NCBI GenBank assembly: GCA_964387535.1
Contig: CAYLXH010000029.1
Location: forward strand, 1 to 18,503
Direction of reading: 5' to 3'
From: Butyricicoccus_A sp964387535
Lineage (GTDB): Bacteria > Bacillota > Clostridia > Oscillospirales > Butyricicoccaceae
DNA length: 18,503 nt
The translations under genes were made by a program, and so were the position numbers. A model generated the notes under the pieces. The model did no database searches. It was not told where the DNA came from and saw only the letters and a program-made list of their open reading frames with translations. Each line of letters begins with the position of its first letter. Within the stretch, counting starts at the first letter, position 1. Shown here piece after piece: positions 1 to 7,188 of the stretch.

Positions 1-884
1 TGGAAACTTCCATTCCGGACATCTACGCCGTGGGCGATGCGGTGCAGGTCAAGCACTTCGTCACCGGGCAGGACGCTGTGATTTCTCTGGCAGGCCCCGC
101 CAATAAACAGGGACGCATTGCTGCGGACAACATCTGCGGCAGAGACAGCCGGTATACCGGCTCCCAAGGCAGCAGTGTCATCCAAGTCTTTGACATCACT
201 GCCGCTGCGACCGGTGTCAATGAGACCAACGCGAAAAAGGCAGGGCTTTCGGTCGATACCGTGATCCTGTCGCCCATGAGCCATGCCGGTTACTACCCCG
301 GTGCAAAGGTCATGACCATGAAAGTGGTGTTTGAGAAGCAAACCTACCGCCTGCTGGGCGCTCAGATCGTGGGCTATGACGGCGTGGACAAGCGCATTGA
401 CGTGCTGGCCACCGCGATCCGGGCGGGAATGAAGGCGACCGCCCTGAAGGATCTGGATCTGGCTTACGCACCGCCGTATTCTTCTGCCAAAGATCCGGTG
501 AATATGGCAGGCTTCATGATTGATAACATCGCAAACGGTGTTATGAAGCAGTGGCATCTGGAGGATGCCGATGCACTTGCTCGTGATGGCAGTGTGACCT
601 TGCTGGACACCAGAACGGTTGCGGAATATCGTATGGGACACATCGATGGCTTCATCAATATTCCGGTGGATGCGCTTCGGGAGCATCTGGATGAGCTGGA
701 TCAGAGAAAGCCTGTCTACGTCATCTGCCAGAGCGGTCTGCGCAGCTACATTGCCTGCCGCATCCTGGCGGAACATGGCTTTGACTGTTATAACTTCTCC
801 GGCGGCTTCCGGTTCTATGACGCTGTGACCAATGATCACTGCCTGATTGAATCGGCTACGGCCTGCGGAATGGATCGGACATAA
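1..884 (+). CDS. FAD-dependent CoA-disulfide reductase-like protein with C-terminal rhodanese domain (5' end outside window)
   Basis: The frame is open from the window edge (first full codon at 3) to TAA at 882-884, so only the C-terminal ~293 residues are seen. The first residues hold the second FAD-binding motif of pyridine nucleotide-disulfide oxidoreductases (IYAVGDA), followed by the dimerisation domain with the stretch SSAKDPVNMAGF, typical of CoA-disulfide reductases and NADH oxidases of that branch. From about nucleotide 570 a rhodanese domain follows, with the catalytic loop C-Q-S-G-L-R-S; the catalytic Cys codon is at 726-728. Family knowledge: such fusions reduce CoA disulfides, CoA persulfides or polysulfides with NAD(P)H in the cytoplasm. 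The N-terminal NAD-binding and redox-cysteine part is outside the window, so the exact substrate cannot be judged. It is convergent with a Crp/Fnr-type gene and shares its terminator. Confidence 0.9.
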   Translation, partial: ETSIPDIYAVGDAVQVKHFVTGQDAVISLAGPANKQGRIAADNICGRDSRYTGSQGSSVIQVFDITAAATGVNETNAKKAGLSVDTVILSPMSHAGYYPGAKVMTMKVVFEKQTYRLLGAQIVGYDGVDKRIDVLATAIRAGMKATALKDLDLAYAPPYSSAKDPVNMAGFMIDNIANGVMKQWHLEDADALARDGSVTLLDTRTVAEYRMGHIDGFINIPVDALREHLDELDQRKPVYVICQSGLRSYIACRILAEHGFDCYNFSGGFRFYDAVTNDHCLIESATACGMDRT

Positions 885-886
885 AA

Positions 887-925
887 GAAGGACATCTGCT
901 TGCAGAGAGCAGATGTCCTTTTTGT
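887..925. terminator. Bidirectional intrinsic terminator
   Basis: A perfect 13-bp stem, 888-900 (AAGGACATCTGCT) against 908-920, closes a 7-nt loop and runs into TTTTTG on the plus strand. Read on the minus strand it is followed by CTTTTATG, a weaker U-tract. It lies between the convergent reductase (+) and Crp/Fnr-type (-) genes and probably serves both. Confidence 0.85.
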
Positions 926-1585
926 TTACGCATTTTGCAGTTGTTCCAGTTTGATTTTGTCTGCAATCTCCACGGTTCCACGAGTCAGCTTGACCATGCC
1001 CTCGTTCTGGAAGTAGCGGAGCATTCGGGTAACTACCTCCCGGGCGGTGCCCATATGATTGGCAATGGTCTCATGGGTAATCTTGAGGATGTTGGTTCCC
1101 TCTACGCTGCATTCTTCCAACAGGAATCCCGCCAACCGCTTATCAAAGCTTTTCCACATGATCTGCTCCATGAGCCACATCACCTCAGAAAAGCGGGTAG
1201 CCATGATTTCATTGGTAAAATTCGATACCACTGCGGATTCTTTCATTATGCTTTGATACGTGTCCGCAGAAATCACCCACAGGGAGGTATCCTTCTCTGC
1301 CTCAATGGTGATATCAAACTGAATGCTGTTCATCATACACGAGGCAGAAAACAGGCAGATATCCCGCTCAAACAACCGATAGAGCGTGATCTCCTTCCCC
1401 TCATCGAACAGACTGTAAGCACGGAGCTGTCCGCTTTCTACCAGAAGCAGACCCGTACAATCAACACTTCCGTTGTGAATCACAGTCCCTTTGCTCACGT
1501 TTCGAAACACCGTATTTTGCTCCAACAGCTGCTGCTGTGCCGGTGTCATTTTATTCCAAATCGGAAAATACGAAGAAAACTCCAT
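926..1585 (-). CDS. Crp/Fnr-family transcriptional regulator
   Basis: The 219-residue protein has the family layout: an N-terminal cyclic-nucleotide-binding-type beta-roll (about residues 10-110), a long dimerisation helix (about 115-150) and a C-terminal winged helix-turn-helix (about 165-215) with the recognition segment HETIANHMGTAREVVTRML. I chose ATG at 1585 because GGGAGG lies 8 nt upstream; the frame is open 12 codons further but without a ribosome site. Cysteines at 43, 77, 83 and 159 do not form the N-terminal cluster of FNR, so an Fe-S sensor of the E. coli FNR kind is not supported. The effector is unknown. The convergent CoA-disulfide reductase suggests a redox or sulfur-stress role, but that is inference from position only. 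Confidence 0.9.
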   Translation of the reverse strand: MEFSSYFPIWNKMTPAQQQLLEQNTVFRNVSKGTVIHNGSVDCTGLLLVESGQLRAYSLFDEGKEITLYRLFERDICLFSASCMMNSIQFDITIEAEKDTSLWVISADTYQSIMKESAVVSNFTNEIMATRFSEVMWLMEQIMWKSFDKRLAGFLLEECSVEGTNILKITHETIANHMGTAREVVTRMLRYFQNEGMVKLTRGTVEIADKIKLEQLQNA

Positions 1586-1609
1586 GGATGCACCTCCCTG
1601 AACACCCAT

Positions 1610-1638
1610 AGTATAAAACAATTTGCGTCATATGTCAA
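1610..1638 (-). promoter_or_regulatory. Sigma-70-type promoter of the Crp/Fnr-type gene
   Basis: On the minus strand TTGACA (1638-1633) and TATACT (1615-1610) are separated by exactly 17 bp, about 25 bp ahead of the chosen ATG. A CATATG palindrome overlaps the -35 (1629-1634) and a second lies 22 bp further upstream (1651-1656), a spacing of about two helical turns. These could be operator half-sites. Confidence 0.8.
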
Positions 1639-1762
1639 TAATTCCATTCACATATGTTGGTAATAACATGGAGGTGAATCTATCCCAAGAGCGGGAATCC
1701 ATCCTATCAACCATTCTGTTGAAGATCGAACACGTCAATACCTGGTCGTGAAAACGGTACAC

Positions 1763-1963
1763 TCAGTCAAGGTATTCTCCCACACGATACTCATTGTATT
1801 GTTTGCGAACCGTGATGACAACCGAGCCAGTAGGTTCATCCTGTTCCGTATCAATGCAGTACTTTTTCCCCTTTTGATCCATCTGCTTCTTATACTCTTC
1901 CAATTCCTGTCTGCTTTCAAAGCGAATGGTCTGCTGCAGGCAAGCGCTCAATACTCGTTTCAT
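1763..1963 (-). CDS. Small protein of unknown function (66 aa)
   Basis: I do not recognise the family. The start ATG at 1963 is preceded by AGAAAGGA with about 10 nt spacing. The product is hydrophilic and charged, with an N-terminal Lys/Arg residue, a helical Glu/Lys-rich middle (ESRQELEEYKKQMDQKGKK) and a probable beta-strand C-terminus (GSVVITVRKQYNEYRV); there is no signal peptide or membrane segment. Codon use and amino-acid composition look like real Firmicute coding sequence. The same frame stays open, without a stop, upstream to about 2107 but offers only a TTG (2020) as a start, so the gene might be longer or the remnant of a longer one. Confidence 0.6.
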   Translation of the reverse strand: MKRVLSACLQQTIRFESRQELEEYKKQMDQKGKKYCIDTEQDEPTGSVVITVRKQYNEYRVGEYLD

Positions 1964-2266
1964 TGTCCTGATATTCCTTTCTGTATCGTGAATAGATGCA
2001 ACTCTGTTGGTATCATCCAAAGCGTTGCGGGCATTCGGCGTATCCCTTGTTTGGATACACCGTCCTTCCTGCCTATCATAATTGTACCATTCTTGGAATC
2101 TGTTTTTCTAATCCTTTTTTTACAAATTTTAATTTTTCGTCACTTTCACAAGCATGAAACCATCATTTTCTGCGTATTTTACACAAAAGAACAACCACCA
2201 GGAATTGTTCCGGTGGTTATTCTTTGTTGTTTTTATGAGATCAATAGGATGCGTGTTGTGTCTGAC
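1964..2266. other. Intergenic stretch between the small gene and cysK
   Basis: It holds the open in-frame extension upstream of the small protein, a possible lone -10 (TACAAT, minus strand, about 2086-2091) without a clear -35, an AT-rich block (2100-2190), and the cysK terminator. I see no further gene. Confidence 0.5.
2182..2218 (-). terminator. Intrinsic terminator of cysK
   Basis: On the minus strand a stem AACCACC/GGTGGTT (2218-2212 against 2199-2193), extended by GGAA/TTCC with a one-base bulge, closes a 3-nt loop and is followed by GTTCTTTTGTG. It begins about 50 nt after the cysK stop codon. Confidence 0.8.
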
Positions 2267-3199
2267 TTAGTCGGTAAATAATGCCGTGGACAGATACCGG
2301 TCACCGGTATCCGGGAGCAGGACAACAATCGTCTTGCCTTTGTTTTCCGGCCGCTTTGCCAACTGAATGCCGGCCCAAACGGCTGCGCCGGCCGAAATGC
2401 CGACCAGAACGCCTTCTCTGCGACCGATCAGTTTTCCGGTGGCAAATGCATCGTCATTTTCTACCGGAATGATTTCATCATATACGGCTGTATTCAGTAC
2501 ATCCGGGACAAAACCTGCACCGATACCCTGAATCTTATGCGAACCAGCCTTGCCTTCGCTCAGAACCGGAGACGACGCCGGCTCAACGGCAACAATCTTG
2601 ACATCCGGATTCTTTTCCTTGAGATATTCTCCGACACCGGTAACCGTGCCGCCGGTACCGACACCGGCAACAAAGATATCAACCGCTCCATCCGTGTCCT
2701 CCCAGATCTCCGGTCCCGTGCTGGTGCGGTGTGCCTTCGGGTTTGCCGGATTGACAAACTGTCCGGCGACAAAGCTGTTCGGGATTTCCTTGCTGAGCTC
2801 TTCTGCCTTGGCAATGGCACCCTTCATGCCTTTGGCACCTTCTGTCAGAACTAATTCTGCACCATAAGCCTTCATCAGCTGACGGCGTTCTACGCTCATG
2901 GTCTCCGGCATGACAATAATCAGACGATATCCGCGTGCTGCGGCAACCGATGCCAGACCAATTCCGGTGTTACCGGACGTCGGCTCGATAATCACGGAAC
3001 CCTCCTTGAGGATCCCCTTCTCCTCTGCATCATCAATCATTGCCTTGGCAATACGGTCCTTAACGGAACCCGCCGGATTCAGATATTCCAGTTTACCGAG
3101 CAGACGAGCCTCCAGCCCCTCTGCTTTCTCTGTATTCGTCAGTTCCAACAACGGTGTCTTGCCAATTAACTGGTCTGCGGATGTATAAATCTTGCTCAT
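2267..3199 (-). CDS. cysK: Cysteine synthase A (O-acetylserine sulfhydrylase)
   Basis: The enzyme makes L-cysteine from O-acetyl-L-serine and sulfide using PLP in the cytoplasm. Its 310 residues match the family's usual length. Visible signatures are the PLP-lysine motif NPAGSVKDR (Lys47), the substrate loop TSGNTG (74-79), the PLP-phosphate loop GTGGTVTG (181-188) and the late PDTGDRYLST motif. ATG at 3199 follows GGGAGGA with good spacing. The gene has its own promoter and leader and lies downstream of an Rrf2 regulator on the same strand. In Firmicutes this pairing recalls CymR-CysK control of cysteine metabolism. Confidence 0.97.
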   Translation of the reverse strand: MSKIYTSADQLIGKTPLLELTNTEKAEGLEARLLGKLEYLNPAGSVKDRIAKAMIDDAEEKGILKEGSVIIEPTSGNTGIGLASVAAARGYRLIIVMPETMSVERRQLMKAYGAELVLTEGAKGMKGAIAKAEELSKEIPNSFVAGQFVNPANPKAHRTSTGPEIWEDTDGAVDIFVAGVGTGGTVTGVGEYLKEKNPDVKIVAVEPASSPVLSEGKAGSHKIQGIGAGFVPDVLNTAVYDEIIPVENDDAFATGKLIGRREGVLVGISAGAAVWAGIQLAKRPENKGKTIVVLLPDTGDRYLSTALFTD

Positions 3200-3548
3200 A
3201 ATAACGTTCCTCCCAACTCTTGTGATTCATATCAGTATATCAACTTATTGTTTCTTTGTGTAATTTCCCATGCCGCAACAATACGGGTGCATTCGTCGGG
3301 GACACAGGTACGGAGCAAACCGTCGATCCAATGGTTTCATATTTTTATTTCCTATCTTTCTTGTGGGTATATCGGTATTATAAACCCATTCTCTTTCTAT
3401 GTCAATCCATTTTTTCCATTTGTCAAAAAAAAAGACATGTTGAATCGACTTTTTTCGGATTCCTCTGCTGAGAAACCATCTCTGCTCTGCGCTTATCACA
3501 CAACGCGACGTCACAAAGCAGAACCGTCGTTCCAACACGTCTTACTGT
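3200..3548 (-). other. cysK leader and spacer to the Rrf2 gene
   Basis: The stretch contains the cysK promoter (3377-3405) and an apparently ~170-nt untranslated leader up to the cysK ribosome site. I looked for a T-box-like specifier/antiterminator arrangement and could not support one. A 97-codon open frame on the minus strand (3245-3538) has no ribosome site and an implausible composition. No terminator is obvious behind the Rrf2 gene. Confidence 0.5.
3364..3405 (-). promoter_or_regulatory. cysK promoter with overlapping dyad
   Basis: Minus strand: consensus TTGACA (3405-3400), 17-bp spacer, consensus TATAAT (3382-3377). A dyad TGGGT-N15-ACCCA (3364-3388) straddles the -10 box. Its 25-bp span resembles the size of Rrf2-family (IscR/CymR) operators, so it is a candidate site for the neighbouring regulator. 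The promoter call is firm; the operator call is inference. Confidence 0.85.
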
Positions 3549-3980
3549 TCAAATCACAAAATCGTTTCCCGGAACCTCCGGCTGAACCAGATCATCCAGC
3601 GAGATATGGTCAAAATAATCATTGATCAAACGGTACAGCTCCTCCCACATCGGCAGCGTACGGCAATCCGCCACGCGGGGACAGTCCATTGTCTCTTTCG
3701 TCAGGCAGGATACAGGGGACAGACTGCCCTCCGTCAGGCGCAGAATGTCGCCAACGGTATACTGCTCCGGTGCGCGGGTGAGCTTATAGCCGCCTCCCTT
3801 GCCGCGCAGGCCCTGCAAAAATCCCGCCTGTGTCAGCACCTTGATAATGCTCTCCAAATATTTGACAGAGATACCCTGACGGTCTGCAATAGACTTGAGC
3901 GGAATAAAGCCCTCTGTCGGATGCTCTGCCAGATCAATCATGACGCGCAATGCATAGCGACCTTTGGTTGAAATCATCAT
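3549..3980 (-). CDS. Rrf2-family regulator with three IscR-like cysteines
   Basis: The 143-residue protein begins with the Rrf2 signature STKGRYALRVMIDLAE and has the winged helix-turn-helix (about residues 25-65, with SVKYLESI) and the wing sequence GLRGKGGGYKL. Cys92, Cys100 and Cys106 lie where IscR-type proteins hold their [2Fe-2S] ligands. The spacing is C-x7-C-x5-C, against C-x5-C-x5-C in E. coli IscR. Bacillus CymR lacks this cluster. The likely role is control of cysteine or Fe-S biogenesis genes, with cysK just downstream on the same strand as an obvious target. Two ATGs (3980 and 3977) both fit the GGGGAGGA ribosome site. Confidence 0.9.
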   Translation of the reverse strand: MMISTKGRYALRVMIDLAEHPTEGFIPLKSIADRQGISVKYLESIIKVLTQAGFLQGLRGKGGGYKLTRAPEQYTVGDILRLTEGSLSPVSCLTKETMDCPRVADCRTLPMWEELYRLINDYFDHISLDDLVQPEVPGNDFVI

Positions 3981-4005
3981 CGTATATTCCTCCCCTCATC
4001 TTCCT

Positions 4006-4034
4006 AGTATACCAGAAGGTTTAAGGGAATTCAA
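4006..4034 (-). promoter_or_regulatory. Promoter of the Rrf2 gene
   Basis: Minus strand: TTGAAT (4034-4029), 17-bp spacer, TATACT (4011-4006), ending about 25 bp before the start codon. Confidence 0.75.
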
Positions 4035-4124
4035 GAGTGTTACAAAATTCTTCATTTTTCTTCTGCACGGATTGTCATGCTCTTCTATTGTCTTGATTTT
4101 CTTTCTCCATGCGCTGTTTTCCAA

Positions 4125-4139
4125 ATCATATGATATAAT
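4125..4139 (+). promoter_or_regulatory. Extended -10 promoter with palindromic operator, ArsR-remnant/nitroreductase unit
   Basis: TGATATAAT (4131-4139) is a consensus -10 with the extended TGn element; no good -35 lies 17 bp upstream. The perfect 10-bp palindrome ATCATATGAT (4125-4134) overlaps it, in the place where an autoregulatory ArsR-type repressor would bind. The operator assignment is inference. Confidence 0.5.
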
Positions 4140-4171
4140 GGTTTCAATCAATGAACTAATGGAGGGCTAAA

Positions 4172-4523
4172 CTAGTACAGGCGGTAGCAGAATTGGCAAA
4201 CGAATTCAATGTGTCAGAAAACCTTACTGGCCTTTGGAGATAAAAACCGTCAACATTTACTTGGGAAATGATGCAGATGGGGGAATGCAATGGCGTTCGC
4301 GTGGGTACCATTACCCAAAAGACCCATCTTTCCCGACCTGCCGTATCCCATCATCTCAAAATACTAACGGAGGCCGGTCTGATCAAAATGCGCCGCGAAG
4401 GCACAAAAAATTACTATTATTTTTAATGAAAACGCAGCGTCGATGAATGACCTGCTGCAAAAGCTCACTCACGCAAAAGAACTCATGGAACATCTGCCCG
4501 ACAGAAGCGGAGAGACGACATAA
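4172..4523 (+). pseudogene. ArsR-family helix-turn-helix regulator, broken by frameshifts
   Basis: Joining three frames gives a full-size (~116 aa) ArsR-type repressor. The N-terminus VQAVAELANEFN starts after GGAGG at 4161-4165. A middle part LLAFGDKNRQHLLGK follows, then MMQMGECNGVRVG and the recognition region THLSRPAVSHHLKIL with the wing MRREGTKNYYYF, and finally NENAASMNDLLQKL to a TAA at 4521-4523. The breaks lie near 4221-4223 (+1), at the AAA of 4266-4268 (one base short) and in the T5 run 4420-4424 (one base too many). The expected start codon reads CTA (4172-4174). Two breaks are in short homopolymers, so sequencing error is possible, but the lost start argues for real decay. It precedes the nitroreductase gene by 17 bp. 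Confidence 0.8.
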
Positions 4524-4540
4524 ATTCGGAGGAACGATAT

Positions 4541-5215
4541 ATGGAACTGATGGAAGCAATGAAAACACGGCACAGTGTCCGCCAATACACAGACACCCCC
4601 ATCGACGCCGAAACGGTAGCGGCACTGCGGTCGGAGATTTCTGCGTGTAACCAGGAGGGGAATCTGCACATTCAGCTCGTAACCCAGGAGCCAAATGCAT
4701 TCAACAGCCTCATGGCACATTACGGCAAGTTTCGGGGGGTTACAAACTACCTCGCACTGATCGGAAAGAAGAACGATTCCTTGGACGAACGGTGTGGATA
4801 CTATGGAGAACGGCTGGTTCTGAAGGCACAGCAGTTGGGACTCAACACCTGCTGGGTGGCCCTGACATACAAGAAAATTCCCGGCGCCTTTCAAATCAAT
4901 GCCGGAGAAAAGCTAACCGCCGTGATTGCTCTCGGCTATGGAAAAAACCAAGGCACACACCATGCATCAAAGACTCCAACGGCCGTAAGCAATATCCGCA
5001 ACGACTCTCCCTCCTGGTTTCAGTCTGGGATCGACGCCGCCCTGCTCGCCCCGACTGCCATGAATCAGCAAAAATTCACGCTGACTCACACCGGTCGAAG
5101 CGTAACGGCAAAGGCGGGGTTGGGATTTTACACCAAAGTCGATCTCGGCATTGTAAAGTACCACTTTGAACTGGGTGCCGGTAAACAAAATTTTGATTGG
5201 AATGAACATCGTTGA
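4541..5215 (+). CDS. Nitroreductase-like FMN oxidoreductase
   Basis: The 224-residue protein starts with the nitroreductase FMN-phosphate motif RHSVRQY (residues 10-16). It carries a middle segment GERLVLKAQQLGLNTCWVAL (89-108) and the repeat-like APTAMNQQ (170-177). The long spacer and second half resemble the putative TM-nitroreductase subfamily more than short NfsB-type enzymes. Such cytoplasmic flavoproteins use NAD(P)H; the substrate cannot be told. ATG at 4541 follows GGAGGAACGATAT. It is intact although the ArsR-type gene ahead of it is broken, so it may now be expressed without its repressor. Confidence 0.85.
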   Translation: MELMEAMKTRHSVRQYTDTPIDAETVAALRSEISACNQEGNLHIQLVTQEPNAFNSLMAHYGKFRGVTNYLALIGKKNDSLDERCGYYGERLVLKAQQLGLNTCWVALTYKKIPGAFQINAGEKLTAVIALGYGKNQGTHHASKTPTAVSNIRNDSPSWFQSGIDAALLAPTAMNQQKFTLTHTGRSVTAKAGLGFYTKVDLGIVKYHFELGAGKQNFDWNEHR

Positions 5216-5220
5216 AAACC

Positions 5221-5251
5221 AAAGCGGCAAGAATACTCTTGCCGCTTTTTT
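5221..5251 (+). terminator. Intrinsic terminator of the nitroreductase gene
   Basis: A perfect 12-bp stem (5221-5232 AAAGCGGCAAGA against 5237-5248) with a 4-nt loop runs into a T6 tract, 5 nt after the stop codon. Confidence 0.9.
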
Positions 5252-5318
5252 ATCGCCAAACGCAATCATACAACCGCTCCGATCCGGCCGGCCGAGCAGC
5301 CCATCCTCTATTCGCATC

Positions 5319-5367
5319 CGCCAAAAAAGAAAACAGTGAGACACGCTCTGTCCGAAGCGTGTCTCAC
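5319..5367 (-). terminator. Intrinsic terminator of the acylation operon
   Basis: Minus strand: a perfect 12-bp stem GTGAGACACGCT/AGCGTGTCTCAC (5367-5356 against 5347-5336) with an 8-nt loop, then TGTTTTCTTTTTTGG. It begins just after the thioesterase stop codon and marks the 3' end of the six-gene unit. Confidence 0.9.
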
Positions 5368-5378
5368 CCAGTATTGTT

Positions 5379-6095
5379 CTACCGTGCTTCTCGTATTCGT
5401 CTCGCCGCGCGGTTGATTGCCGACGCGGTCTGCTGCGCACAGGTTTTCAGGAAAAAGTGGTTCTCTCCCAGTTCGATGAATTCACTCTCCGCTCCAAAAA
5501 ACGGGTCCCACCCGTGAATCAACGGCGCGGGGATATCCTGCGGCGAGTAAAACATCGTGATATTCATCGGAAACGTCCAGCGGCGGTTTGCCGGATAATG
5601 GCCCAGCAGACGGTAATCCTCCCGGATCGGTTGAAAATACATCCGTCGGAAAAAACGGTTGCCCAGCATTTCCGGCCGCACATTGTCAAACCCGCCGAAC
5701 TGCTTCATTGCCTTCAGAAAATCCTCATCCGACATCGTCAAATACTGTTTGCTGTCCCAGTCCCCGTCCGGCGCTTCGTGCGATGCCAGAAAGACATGCT
5801 TGGGCTGTCGGTGCAGCAATCCCTGTGCCAGCATTTCATATACGCCGATGGTCCCCATGCTATATCCAAACAGCATCAGGTCACACTCCGGCTGCAGCCG
5901 GTCATTGATGTGCTGCGCCATATCACACGCCAGCTCGGTAAAATCCGCATAGAACGGCTGCTTGATTCGCTTGCCGTGCCCGGCGTATTCCAACGCACAA
6001 ACAGAAATGTCCTCATCTAGGTACTCCGTCAGGCCCGCAAAAAACTCCGGACCTCCCCCGGCGTACGGCAGGCAAAACAGCTGAATTATACTCAT
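5379..6095 (-). CDS. Type II thioesterase (alpha/beta hydrolase)
   Basis: The 238-residue size and layout match GrsT/SrfAD-type thioesterases: the N-terminal FCLPYAGGGP oxyanion region, the nucleophile elbow GYSMG (Ser79), a probable acid Asp187 in YSPQD, and the catalytic His213 in GENHFFL. Family enzymes hydrolyse wrong or stalled acyl groups from phosphopantetheine arms of carrier proteins. No NRPS or PKS is in sight; the only carrier protein nearby is the small ACP of the same operon, so editing or unloading of that ACP is the natural guess. The start ATG overlaps the preceding stop by ATGA and has GGAGGAG upstream inside the AT3 gene, indicating translational coupling. Confidence 0.9.
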   Translation of the reverse strand: MSIIQLFCLPYAGGGPEFFAGLTEYLDEDISVCALEYAGHGKRIKQPFYADFTELACDMAQHINDRLQPECDLMLFGYSMGTIGVYEMLAQGLLHRQPKHVFLASHEAPDGDWDSKQYLTMSDEDFLKAMKQFGGFDNVRPEMLGNRFFRRMYFQPIREDYRLLGHYPANRRWTFPMNITMFYSPQDIPAPLIHGWDPFFGAESEFIELGENHFFLKTCAQQTASAINRAARRIREAR

Positions 6096-7144
6096 TCGCT
6101 CTCCTCCGGTAACGGTTCATCCTGGCTCTCCTCGCACTTCGCCCGCTCGCTGCGCTCCAGCGGCGGCACGGCAAACAGCCGGATCAGCCAGTCAAATGGT
6201 TTGAGTGACAGGATCACGACCACTGCGACCGCGATCACCACCATCCAGATATTGGCCTGCGCTTCCGTCATTTCCTTAATCATCAGTTTCTTTACGCCCA
6301 TGCCGCTGAACAGCCACGTAATCACGCTGTAATGGAAGGCATAGACTGCCATCGTCCGACTGCCCATCGTAGACCAAACGCCACGAATCGACGGCACCAG
6401 CGCCAGCACGGCAAACATCATCAGCAGTGCCACCGCATAGCTCCCCAGACGGAACAGCCCGCCGAAATAAAACAGATCCTCGTCCAGATTGCGGTAGGCA
6501 AAGCCCTTGAGAATCGGTATGAGCCACGCGAGATCGTCGTAATAATTGGCTGCCGTCCAGCCTGCCGCAATCAAAATCACCACGGCAAGCAGCTTTACCC
6601 AGACCTTCCGGCTGATTGCCAACAGGGTATCGGCATTGAGATAAAATCCCAGCACGAAAAACGGAAAAAACGCCGTTGCCCGCGCCAGAACCATTCGGCC
6701 GCCCAGCGTCAGGTCATATCCGGCCATGCACCCAAAAAACAGGACGGCCGGAATCACATAGCGTTTATCAAACCGCTGCAGCAGCATCATCACCAGATAA
6801 AACAGGAAGATGGCCAATGCATACCAGTCAATTCCCACCGTAGAGAGAATGCGGAATTCCGCCTCCTTCGCGATCGCTACCCGCGTCAGAAACAGGGAAA
6901 ACTTGATTACAAAGTACAGGAGCAGAAAGGTAAGCGCCTTATCATAGCGATATCCCCGCACGGCCCGCTTGGCAAACAGGCCGGAAAGAAAGATAAACGC
7001 CGGCATATGGAAGGCATAGATAAACAGATACACCCGATTCATCACATCCCCGTCCAAACGGACATAGTTGATGACATGGCCGAGTACAACACAGAGGATC
7101 AACAACAGCCGGGCATTATCCCATTTTGCAATTCGTTTTGTCAT
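6092..7144 (-). CDS. Acyltransferase-3 (AT3/OafA-type) integral membrane protein
   Basis: About 350 residues with roughly ten hydrophobic segments and the AT3 signature: WDNAR followed by LGH gives the R-x10-H motif (Arg12, His23 from ATG 7144), then AFHMPAFIFLSG typical of the family's second helix. AT3 proteins move acyl groups across the membrane onto sugars, glycans or lipids. No C-terminal SGNH domain is attached; a separate SGNH-type protein is encoded just upstream in the operon. The frame is open to a GTG at 7216, but the homology-like start is ATG 7144, with only a modest GGAAAG ribosome site. The tail (~25 residues) is highly acidic and presumably cytoplasmic. Confidence 0.88.
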   Translation of the reverse strand: MTKRIAKWDNARLLLILCVVLGHVINYVRLDGDVMNRVYLFIYAFHMPAFIFLSGLFAKRAVRGYRYDKALTFLLLYFVIKFSLFLTRVAIAKEAEFRILSTVGIDWYALAIFLFYLVMMLLQRFDKRYVIPAVLFFGCMAGYDLTLGGRMVLARATAFFPFFVLGFYLNADTLLAISRKVWVKLLAVVILIAAGWTAANYYDDLAWLIPILKGFAYRNLDEDLFYFGGLFRLGSYAVALLMMFAVLALVPSIRGVWSTMGSRTMAVYAFHYSVITWLFSGMGVKKLMIKEMTEAQANIWMVVIAVAVVVILSLKPFDWLIRLFAVPPLERSERAKCEESQDEPLPEESE

Positions 7145-7188
7145 GATTGTAGATTGCTTTCCCGATACGTCAATGGTTCTAATACAGC

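Noticed and set aside
1669..1752. 27-codon plus-strand frame starting ATGGAGGTGAAT
   Set aside because: It has no ribosome site of its own and no recognisable similarity; it is likely chance within the promoter-upstream region of the Crp/Fnr-type gene.
3245..3538. 97-codon minus-strand frame between cysK and the Rrf2 gene
   Set aside because: It spans the consensus cysK promoter and has no ribosome site or recognisable composition.
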